Below, in pieces: positions 25,355-32,432 of a stretch of DNA of 64,000 nucleotides (position 1 is the first letter of the stretch; each line of letters begins with the position of its first letter). This DNA is from Verrucomicrobiales bacterium (GTDB taxonomy: Bacteria; Verrucomicrobiota; Verrucomicrobiia; Verrucomicrobiales; DEV007). A program made the translations under genes and the position numbers. The notes below the pieces were generated by a model that was given only the letters and a program-made list of their open reading frames with translations, was not told where the DNA came from and did no database searches. The stretch spans positions 62,001 through 126,000 of the forward strand of contig JARGPJ010000004.1 of NCBI GenBank assembly GCA_029212615.1. The letters run 5' to 3'.

Positions 25355-26665
25355 ATGAATCGTTTTCTGATCATCGTTCTTTGTATTGTTGTATCTCCGC
25401 CGCTACGAGCGGATCCCGGCGCTGAGATTTCGGTTCTTTCGAAGGATGTTATGGCAGTGAAACAAGGGGAGACGATATACAAACAGATGTGTTTTGCCTG
25501 CCACGGCATGAACCTTGAGGGCGCAGCGGGCCCGAACCTGATGGACGCGACATGGATACATGGAGCGACGCCGGCTGATTGGTTTCGTGTGATCACTGAA
25601 GGCGTCAGTGAGAAGGGAATGATGGCCTACGAGGCGGTCTATGACGAAACTACCCGGAAGAATCTCGCCGCTTATCTTCTGTCGAAACAGGAAGGGCTGA
25701 GAAGTTTTCAATACGAAATCTATCCCCCGGTTAGCGGTGAGTCCGAAGCGCTTCCCGGCTTTGGGTCGGGGGAACCCATCAAATCGGGCGAAATTTCTGA
25801 TGCACTGGTCGATTTGTCCCCTGCTGAAATGCAGGAGTTCAGCATGGTGTTTAAGGGCAGATTTCTCGTGCCGCGAGACGGGAAATACATCTTCATTCAC
25901 CACACCCGGGACGGACGGTTTCGCATGAAACTGAATGGTCTTGTCAGCAAAAGTGAGGGTGGAAACAAGAAACGGACGCGGTTGGTGGTCGACCTCAAAG
26001 CGGGGGAGTATGAGATGGAGGTCGCCTATCAGCGGACTGACGGCACTCCGCACCTGTTGCTGTTCGATGTCCTTGTTCCTTCGGGAATCAACTTTCCACT
26101 GTCGCGGGATTCTCACCAGATTCTGACCACCTCGACCCACATTTACGAAGTTGCCGATCAGGCGCGTGTCGTGAGAACCGTGCTCGATGGAATCCCCCAT
26201 GAGACCCTCGCGGTCGGTCTGACGGGAGGACTGAGTTTTACCGTCGGCAGAGATGCCTCGATCTATTCGATCTGGGACGGACTCTTCCTCGATACCGGGC
26301 CGAACGTGAGTGAGCGGGGTAAGAGGGCTGCTCAGACGGGTCCTCCCTGGTTTGCGACGGCTGATGGTATTCGCCTTCTCGTTGACGGAAACCCTGCCGA
26401 TCTTCGACTGAAAGAATACCGGATGGAATCCTCACAGAGCCCTGTCTTTGAGTTCGTCGATCCGGACGGCGGCAAGTTGACGCTCAGTGCTGAGAGCAGC
26501 GATCCGGAAGCGTTGAACCTCCTCTTCTCCATCGAGGGGATCAAAGGGGAGCTGGAGCTGAGTATTCCGGCGGGCGTGTTTTTCGACAACGAACTGCTTT
26601 CCCAATCGAGTCGCGTTCCGATCAAAGATCCTTCGAATTTTCCCCTGACAATACCAAAACCGTAA
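25355..26665 (+). CDS. secreted cytochrome c protein with PA14-like domain
   Basis: A 436-residue exported protein (signal peptide MNRFLIIVLCIVVSPPLRA). An N-terminal monohaem cytochrome c domain has the CFACHG haem site and a distal GMMAY methionine. Residues ~110-250 resemble a PA14 carbohydrate-binding sandwich (FKGRFLVPRDGKYIFIHHTRDGRFRMKLNG through LKAGEYEMEVAYQ). A C-terminal beta-rich part is unassigned. It ends 10 bases before a propeller protein, so the two likely form a periplasmic oxidation pair, the cytochrome receiving electrons. ATG 25355 gives the signal peptide. Confidence 0.78.
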   Translation: MNRFLIIVLCIVVSPPLRADPGAEISVLSKDVMAVKQGETIYKQMCFACHGMNLEGAAGPNLMDATWIHGATPADWFRVITEGVSEKGMMAYEAVYDETTRKNLAAYLLSKQEGLRSFQYEIYPPVSGESEALPGFGSGEPIKSGEISDALVDLSPAEMQEFSMVFKGRFLVPRDGKYIFIHHTRDGRFRMKLNGLVSKSEGGNKKRTRLVVDLKAGEYEMEVAYQRTDGTPHLLLFDVLVPSGINFPLSRDSHQILTTSTHIYEVADQARVVRTVLDGIPHETLAVGLTGGLSFTVGRDASIYSIWDGLFLDTGPNVSERGKRAAQTGPPWFATADGIRLLVDGNPADLRLKEYRMESSQSPVFEFVDPDGGKLTLSAESSDPEALNLLFSIEGIKGELELSIPAGVFFDNELLSQSSRVPIKDPSNFPLTIPKP

Positions 26666-26675
26666 TTTTTTGATC

Positions 26676-28103
26676 ATGAGAATTTTGTTTCTTCTATGCT
26701 TCGCTCCGCTGATCCTGTCGGCGCAGACAGATGGCTATCGGATCGAGACGATCCCTAATCCAACGGAGGCAACCTCGTTTGATGTGACCGGCCTCGACAT
26801 GGCGAAGGATGGTCGTGTTTTTTGTGCGACCCGCCTCGGGGAGATATGGGTTTTGGAAAAGGATCAATGGACGAGATTCGCGGAGGGCCTTCATGAACCC
26901 TGTGGGCTGCTTTGCGAAGCGGATGGTTCCGTGGTCGTCTCGCAAAAACCGGAAGTGACCCGGCTTGTCGATTCGGACAAGGATGGAGTGGCCGACCGCA
27001 TCATCACGGTGGCGGATGAGTTCGAATACCATGACAACTACCACGAGTTTAATCATGGACTCGTGCGTGACGCTGACGGCTGGATATACGGCGCGCTGAA
27101 TCTGGATCACGGGAACCCCGACTCATTCACTATGGGTGGACTCGGTTCTCCCGGGGGACTGCGCGGGACCTTTTACCGTATTTCACCGGAAGGTGATTAC
27201 GAGACCTATGCCTGGGGCGCGCGTTCTCCTGCCGGTCTCGGGATGAGCCCGGAGAATGAACTTTTCTATACCGACAACCAAGGCAACTGGGTGCCGACCA
27301 GCTTCATCGGGCATGTTGATCAGGGTAGCTTTCAGGCTGAACCGACTTCGCTGCGCGACCATCCTGATTACGGAATCGAAAAGTTGAAAACGATGACGCC
27401 GGAAGACTTCGCTGCAATCCGGAAGGTTCCCGCTGTCTTCCTTCCCCATCAGGAAATCGCCAATTCACCCGGCAATCTGGTCTGGGATGAAACAGGCGGA
27501 AAGTTCGGTCCTTTTGCCGGCCAGGCCCTTGTTGTCGATCTGACCCAGTCCAATCTCTGCCGCGTCATCCTTGAGAAAGTGGGTGGACGATACCAGGGAG
27601 CTGTTCTCCCTTTCCTCGACGGATTTCAATCGGGCAACATCCGCCAGGTTTTTGATGAGGAAGGCGCCCTCTGGATCGGGCAGACTTCGCGTGGATGGGG
27701 TGCTCGTGGACCGGAACCCTACGGCTTGCAGAAAGTCGTCTGGGACGGAAGCACGACTCCTTTCGAGGTGAAGACGATCTCGCTCCAGTCTGACGGGTTT
27801 GAACTCACCTTCACCAAGCCGGTCGAAACAGAGAGCTTGAAGAAGCCCCTCCTTCAAGCCTCCAGCTGGTGGTATCATTATCATTCCACTTACGGATCTC
27901 CGAAGGTCGACGAAAAAGCGGTTACTGTGGAAAGCGTGGCATGGAACGAAGACAAGACCGTTGCCACGGTTCGGCTGCCGCTGGACGGGGAAAGAGTGTA
28001 TCATCTCGTGCTCAGTCAGGGGCTGAAAGCTGCTGACGGTTCCGCGCTTGGGAATACAGATGTTTACTACACTCTCGTTCATCTGAGAGAGTCGGGCTCT
28101 TGA
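26676..28103 (+). CDS. secreted six-bladed propeller, sugar-dehydrogenase-like
   Basis: A 475-residue exported protein with signal peptide MRILFLLCFAPLILSAQ. The N-terminal ~350 residues match the propeller of PQQ-dependent sugar-dehydrogenase-like and PVC membrane-bound dehydrogenase domains (LDMAKDGRVFCATRLGEIWVL, RLVDSDKDGVADRI, PAGLGMSPENELFYTDNQGNW). The C-terminus is a beta sandwich. A haem site is absent, so the upstream cytochrome would supply it. The pair is transcribed together, only 10 bases apart. The substrate is unknown. Confidence 0.75.
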   Translation: MRILFLLCFAPLILSAQTDGYRIETIPNPTEATSFDVTGLDMAKDGRVFCATRLGEIWVLEKDQWTRFAEGLHEPCGLLCEADGSVVVSQKPEVTRLVDSDKDGVADRIITVADEFEYHDNYHEFNHGLVRDADGWIYGALNLDHGNPDSFTMGGLGSPGGLRGTFYRISPEGDYETYAWGARSPAGLGMSPENELFYTDNQGNWVPTSFIGHVDQGSFQAEPTSLRDHPDYGIEKLKTMTPEDFAAIRKVPAVFLPHQEIANSPGNLVWDETGGKFGPFAGQALVVDLTQSNLCRVILEKVGGRYQGAVLPFLDGFQSGNIRQVFDEEGALWIGQTSRGWGARGPEPYGLQKVVWDGSTTPFEVKTISLQSDGFELTFTKPVETESLKKPLLQASSWWYHYHSTYGSPKVDEKAVTVESVAWNEDKTVATVRLPLDGERVYHLVLSQGLKAADGSALGNTDVYYTLVHLRESGS

Positions 28104-28136
28104 GATTGGCTGCCTCAGAGTGACGGGCACCGTCGG

Positions 28137-28526
28137 TTACGGTTCCCCGCGAACCAAATCGATTCCCGCCGGTTCCCACAGTTCGATGGCATTGCCTTCG
28201 GGGTCTTTGAGATGAGCGAAACGACCGTTCGGATAAACGGTTTCCTCCACTGCCACCTCGATGGCAGCAGCCCGGAGTTGCGCAACCATCGCGTCGAGAT
28301 CCCTGACTCGAAAATTGATCGACCAGGTGTGCGCAGGACGTTCATCGGATTCTTCGCGTGATGGTTCAGCACCAAAGATCGTCGGTCCTTCGTCCTGCCA
28401 CCAGGAAGGGTGCTCGTAATTTTCAGCATAGCCTCCGATACCGAGATTCTGCTGATACCACTTCGTGAGCGCTTCCGGATTCTTTCCGTAGAAGAAAAAC
28501 CCGCCAATGCCGGTGATCTTTTCCAT
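28137..28526 (-). CDS. VOC (glyoxalase/bleomycin-resistance) family protein
   Basis: A 129-residue cytoplasmic protein of one VOC domain, built from two beta-alpha-beta-beta-beta repeats. Typical features are the opening GGFFFYGKNPEALTKWYQQNLG, the central INFRVRDLDAMVAQLR and the closing GRFAHLKDPEGNAIELWEP with the metal-ligand Glu. Substrate cannot be told. ATG 28526 (MEKITGIGG) is the family-like start. Confidence 0.9.
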   Translation of the reverse strand: MEKITGIGGFFFYGKNPEALTKWYQQNLGIGGYAENYEHPSWWQDEGPTIFGAEPSREESDERPAHTWSINFRVRDLDAMVAQLRAAAIEVAVEETVYPNGRFAHLKDPEGNAIELWEPAGIDLVRGEP

Positions 28527-28544
28527 GGAGGGATGGTGAGGACT

Positions 28545-28575
28545 CAACAGGGTTAGGTCAATGAGTTAACCCTGT
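28545..28575. repeat. member of a dispersed CAACAGGGT hairpin family
   Basis: CAACAGGGTTA, an 11-base loop, then TAACCCTGT gives a perfect 9-bp stem (28547-28555 with 28567-28575). It lies between divergent genes, so it is not a terminator for either. Related copies are at 42663 and 59571, with a half-copy at 24661. Confidence 0.6.
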
Positions 28576-28636
28576 CCACGTGGTCAGGCCATCGACCACT
28601 GTTGACACCTTGAGGGGGGCGCGGCACCCTACCGCC

Positions 28637-29968
28637 ATGAGATCCTCCCTGTTGATTCGCTGTCTCAGTGCTTTTGCCTTTGCCGGTTTTGCTTTGTCGG
28701 TTCCTTTGTCCGCCTCCGAGAGCTGGCCTGACATGCGTGGACCCACTCAGGATGGGCACGCGGGGACTGCCAATCTGCCGGAGACGTGGAGTGAATCCGG
28801 GAATGTGAAATGGAAGACCGAAATGCCGCTCCTGGGTTTGTCTTCACCCGTTGTACTCAACAATCAGATCTGGTTGACCACCGCGACGGTGGAGGGCCAC
28901 GAATTCTATGTCCTCTGTGTCGATGCAACGACCGGTGAAATCACGACGAACAAAAAGCTGTTTGAGAGTGACGATCCTCAGTCGATGGGGAACGGGGCAC
29001 AGGACAACAGCTACGCAACGCCTTCCGCTGTGATTGAGCCCGGTCGCGTCTATGTGCACTACGGCCATTTCGGAACCGCCTGTCTCGATACCGAAACGAG
29101 GGAAGTCGTCTGGACACGGGACGACTTGAAATGCTGGCACTATCGGGGTGCCTCCTCGTCTCCCGTTCTTTTCGAAGATCTCCTGATTCTGACCTTTGAC
29201 GGCGCTGACCTGCAGTATCTCATTGCCCTCGACAAACGCACCGGAGAAACCGTTTGGAAAACCGACCGGTCCGTGGAGTGGAACGATGAGGACATTGATA
29301 AGGAAATGGTCAAAGAAGGAGACTGGCGGAAGGCGCACAGCACTCCTCTGATCGTTTCCATCGACGGTGAACCGGTCATGTGCAGTACCGGGGCCAAAGC
29401 CGCTTACGGCTACGATCCACGGACCGGCAAGGAGCTCTGGCGGGTGGAGCATGATGCTTATTCCGCCTCCCCCCGGCCGGTATATCACGATGGCAGTTTC
29501 ATCTTCGTCACCGGATTCAGCAAAGGCGCGGAAATGATGTCGGTGAGGTCAGGTGGCAGCGGTGTGATCAATGAGACTCATATCGAGTGGCAATTCGAAA
29601 AATCGTTCCCCAAGTATTCGTCCCCCATCCTCGTCGACGACCTCCTCTACTTTGCGATGGATGACAGTTTTCTCGTCTGCGTGGAGGCAAAGACCGGGGA
29701 GATCGTCTGGAAAGGTCGCGCGGGTGGTAAGTACCGCGCCTGCCCCGTATACGCCGATGGAAAGCTCTACTTCTTCAGCCTCGAAGGCAGGACCACCGTG
29801 ATCGAGCCGGGCCGGGAGTTCAAAATTCTCGCGACCAACGACCTCGCGACTGATGCGCCACTGGATGATCCAAGACGCGGCCCCGGTTTCATGGCTTCAC
29901 CTGCGGTGGTGGGAGATGCGATGTTTCTGAGGACGCGGTACCATCTCTACCGGATTGAGGCGGAGTAG
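28637..29968 (+). CDS. secreted PQQ-type beta-propeller protein
   Basis: A 443-residue exported protein (signal peptide ending near VPLSASES) built of PQQ-like propeller repeats: blades close with TGETVWKTD, TGKELWRVEH and TGEIVWKGR. The mature start SWPDMRGPTQDGHAG is characteristic of the PVC 'PQQ-binding-like beta-propeller' proteins, which resemble BamB but are usually not outer-membrane assembly factors. Cofactor binding is uncertain. A related protein is encoded at 44185-45510. Downstream follows a repeat-filled spacer. Confidence 0.85.
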   Translation: MRSSLLIRCLSAFAFAGFALSVPLSASESWPDMRGPTQDGHAGTANLPETWSESGNVKWKTEMPLLGLSSPVVLNNQIWLTTATVEGHEFYVLCVDATTGEITTNKKLFESDDPQSMGNGAQDNSYATPSAVIEPGRVYVHYGHFGTACLDTETREVVWTRDDLKCWHYRGASSSPVLFEDLLILTFDGADLQYLIALDKRTGETVWKTDRSVEWNDEDIDKEMVKEGDWRKAHSTPLIVSIDGEPVMCSTGAKAAYGYDPRTGKELWRVEHDAYSASPRPVYHDGSFIFVTGFSKGAEMMSVRSGGSGVINETHIEWQFEKSFPKYSSPILVDDLLYFAMDDSFLVCVEAKTGEIVWKGRAGGKYRACPVYADGKLYFFSLEGRTTVIEPGREFKILATNDLATDAPLDDPRRGPGFMASPAVVGDAMFLRTRYHLYRIEAE

Positions 29969-30510
29969 TAGGTGCTTGGGAAGAGCTGGCGATCTCGTCT
30001 CCCATACCATTCGCGTTGACGCGACCTGTGCCGACAGAACTCGAGGAATGCGAATAGAGGGACAGACCTCTTATTGCTTCACTATACCATTCGCGTTGAC
30101 GCGACCTGTGCCGACAGAACTCGAGGAATGCGAATAGTGCGAAATAGAGGGACAGACCTCTTATTGCTTCAGTAGCAGGAATGGAGGGGGAATGCGAATA
30201 GAGGGACAGACCTCTTATTGCTTCACTATACCATTCGCGTTGACGCGACCTGTGCCGACAGAACTCGAGGAATGCGAATAGTGCGAAATAGAGGGACAGA
30301 CCTCTTATTGCTTCAGTAGCAGGAATGGAGGGGGAATGCGAAATAGAGGGACAGACCTCTTATTGCTTCAGCTCGGAGGGCGAGCAATTTAAAAGACTTC
30401 GCGATACTTTTCCTCCAGAGATCCAAGTGATCGGGGAGGGTTGAAGCCCGCCCCAGCCTTTCCAGGCACGGTTGGGCCTTCCCTGTAGCGGACGTCCCTA
30501 TCGTAAATTT
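29969..30510. other. repeat-rich intergenic region
   Basis: No gene is supported here. Bases ~30004-30369 are occupied by tandem REP-like repeats (see the repeat entry). After them GCTCG-GAGGG-CGAGC at 30371-30385 forms a short hairpin. The remaining ~125 bases up to the end of the SH3-like gene hold nothing recognisable. Confidence 0.6.
30004..30369. repeat. tandem REP-like repeat array with 144/145-base unit
   Basis: Two near-identical units, 30081-30224 (144 bases) and 30225-30369 (145), follow an 80-base partial copy starting at 30004. Each contains element A (begins ATACCATTCGCGTTGACGCG; internal TCGCG-TTGA-CGCGA hairpin and flanking ATTCGC/GCGAAT) and element B, AATAGAGGGACAGACCTCT then TATTGCTTC, whose AGAGG-GACAGA-CCTCT forms a hairpin. 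Element B occurs five times, A three times. The units differ by a single A. The style is that of REP sequences mobilised by RAYT transposases; no transposase is present in the window. Confidence 0.85.
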
Positions 30511-31239
30511 CTAAAACGGCGAAAGCACTGCCCGGCTCTTGAACTTTCCGTTTTCAAAGACAAAGCCGACAACATAGCCACCAGCTCCGTCACTATTGAA
30601 GCTCGTGATGTATATGGCATCGTCTTTTGGATTGACGGTGACCTTGGTATTTCCCGGATACAGGCCCGGATTGTAAAGGTTCTTGAGGGCGGAGTCAGGG
30701 ACCGTCATCGTTTTTCCCGCTTTCTGAACCGTGATCTTCCGATACTGGTCCCGGGGCATCCCCCCGTCTGTTCCCCAGTAGGGCAGGTCATCAATTTCGA
30801 TCAGATAGCGCTGACCCTCTTCATACTCCTGATAGGTCAATGTGCGACCTTCCTGCTCAAAGGGGCCAATCACGATTTCAACGTTGAGATCTCCCCTTTC
30901 GATCGTCTCCGTCTGCTTCTCTTCCGAAACCTCGCCGGTGAAGTGTTCAAAATCGGTCAAGGCTTTGAGCCGGCTCGCATGAATGAACCCGTTGCGCTCT
31001 TCGCCCTCCTTATCCATAAAAATGACCTCCGGCCACTTCGTCATTCCCCCGAGGTAAATCCATACGAGCTGTCCGTGATCGACCCGTGCAATGACTTTGC
31101 TGGCCAAGTCTGCCTTTTCCCTGACATTTGTGTAGCCGTCGCTGTCCTGGACCACACAAAACTCATCGAGCTCAGCTGCTTTCCCGACCAGAATGCCGAG
31201 GAGAGAGAAGGCGAACAAGGAGGTCATCAATGATTTCAT
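30511..31239 (-). CDS. exported SH3-like domain protein
   Basis: A 242-residue protein with signal peptide MKSLMTSLFAFSLLGILVGKA. The segment QDSDGYTNVREKADLASKVIARVDHGQLVWI is the pattern of bacterial SH3 (SH3b) domains that bind peptidoglycan or other ligands in the envelope. The remaining ~150 residues are beta-rich and unassigned. The start at 31239 is chosen because the signal peptide begins there. It is flanked on both sides by repeat-bearing spacers. Confidence 0.75.
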   Translation of the reverse strand: MKSLMTSLFAFSLLGILVGKAAELDEFCVVQDSDGYTNVREKADLASKVIARVDHGQLVWIYLGGMTKWPEVIFMDKEGEERNGFIHASRLKALTDFEHFTGEVSEEKQTETIERGDLNVEIVIGPFEQEGRTLTYQEYEEGQRYLIEIDDLPYWGTDGGMPRDQYRKITVQKAGKTMTVPDSALKNLYNPGLYPGNTKVTVNPKDDAIYITSFNSDGAGGYVVGFVFENGKFKSRAVLSPF

Positions 31240-31322
31240 CGTCGCATGGTAGCATCGTGCTGAACGCAAAAACCAGCACCTTTTTTCGCTTCAAGGCGTT
31301 TGGTCCGGCGTCGGATTGACCA

Positions 31323-31346
31323 ACGAATCCACGAATCCACGAATCC
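31323..31346. repeat. three tandem ACGAATCC 8-mers
   Basis: Three exact 8-base copies in a row, 13 bases before the single REP-like element; a simple-sequence repeat of unknown significance. Confidence 0.85.
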
Positions 31347-31358
31347 AAAACCACGGGG

Positions 31359-31378
31359 AATAGAGGGACAGAACTGTC
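31359..31378. repeat. solo REP-like element, variant of the 30.0-30.4 kb array
   Basis: AATAGAGGGACAGA is identical to element B of the array, but the second half differs and forms its own hairpin GACAG-AA-CTGTC (31367-31378). Confidence 0.65.
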
Positions 31379-31646
31379 ATTAGCCTCCGAATCGACACCA
31401 AAATATTACCGTATCAGGTTATGAGGGAGGGTGAGAAGAAGTTGTGCCCGCGTCATCGATTGGATTAGCGGAGTGGCGATCGAGAATTCTTCGGTATGGA
31501 AGCACAGAGTACGAAGTCGATTTGGTCATTCTCCAGGCCACTTTCGGCGTCGAGCAACCGACATAAATCGAAGAGAATACGCCCAGTCAACGTTTGATCC
31601 TGGAACGTCGAAGACGAGAAGGGCGACGCTTTTTCACAAGCGAGCC

Positions 31647-32432
31647 CTATCCTTTATTCGGCTTCTGAATCGGTCCGGTCCCCTGAGGCTGATTCGTCCT
31701 CGGCCGCTCAATTTTCTCTGCATCCTTCAAGGTCGTCTCCGGATCGAATAGAATCACTTTCGCGTCTGTTAGCTTTTTGAGCCGGATGTCCTTAATCTCT
31801 ACCCGGTTCGCATTGCCCCGATGAAGTTGAATGGCAATGAGCCCATCCATCGCGCGACCCTCTTCATGATAATCGAACAGCTCCGAGGTGGTCTTTCCAT
31901 TCACCTGGTGGATGAGATGATTACCCCGGGCGATGATGGTGAACTCGTTCCACTCTGAGGTGTCGACTTTCACCGGATCATGTTCGGAAATCTTCCAGCG
32001 CCCGCCTTCGGGATCGAGGAGGACATTGGTTCCGTTGAGTCCGAAGATTCCCCGGCCTTTTTCTTCGTAGGTCATTCCGGTATGTTGGATGGCCGGATGG
32101 ATGTCGCACTGGTAGCCGGTGATGGCCCAGTCGCCGAATTCCGGCAGCTTGCGGCTGCGATATTGAATGCCGGAGTTGTTGTCTCCGATCACACGAATTG
32201 TGGCGCGAAGTTCGAAGTCCTTCACTGCCCCCTCCCTGATGAGGAAGGAATTGTGCTCGGGGCTCTTCGGGCCGGTGCAGGAGCCGACGATGATGCCATC
32301 GTCGACTTTCCAAAGGGCAGGATCGCCGTCCCAGCCGGAAAGATCCTTTCCATTGAAGAGAGGGGTAAATTCGTCGGCAGAGAGAGAGATGGCGAGACAG
32401 GAGATACCTAGAATGAGGGGAAGATGCTTCAT
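31647..32432 (-). CDS. secreted DUF1080 (3-keto-disaccharide hydrolase-like) protein
   Basis: A 261-residue exported protein (signal peptide MKHLPLILGISCLAISLSA). The concanavalin-like DUF1080 fold opens with FTPLFNGKDLSGWDGD and contains LRATIRVIGDNNSGIQYRSR and WNEFTIIARGNHLIHQVNG. The family is typical of PVC bacteria and includes 3-keto-glycoside hydrolases. The C-terminus adds a Lys/Glu and Pro-rich tail (TNQPQGTGPIQKPNKG). Its ATG overlaps the stop of the sulfatase-sialidase gene by 4 bases, so it is translated from the same operon. Confidence 0.88.
   Translation of the reverse strand: MKHLPLILGISCLAISLSADEFTPLFNGKDLSGWDGDPALWKVDDGIIVGSCTGPKSPEHNSFLIREGAVKDFELRATIRVIGDNNSGIQYRSRKLPEFGDWAITGYQCDIHPAIQHTGMTYEEKGRGIFGLNGTNVLLDPEGGRWKISEHDPVKVDTSEWNEFTIIARGNHLIHQVNGKTTSELFDYHEEGRAMDGLIAIQLHRGNANRVEIKDIRLKKLTDAKVILFDPETTLKDAEKIERPRTNQPQGTGPIQKPNKG

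Larger units (their letters stand above)
31240..31646. other. intergenic region with REP-like and 8-mer repeats
   Basis: This 407-base spacer lies upstream of the SH3-like gene and downstream of the DUF1080 gene. It contains three tandem ACGAATCC copies and one variant REP-like element. The last ~250 bases show nothing recognisable as a gene or RNA. Confidence 0.5.

Noticed and set aside
29996..30371. CRISPR-like array
   Set aside because: Copies are unevenly spaced, the between-repeat sequences are themselves repeated rather than unique, and there are no cas genes.
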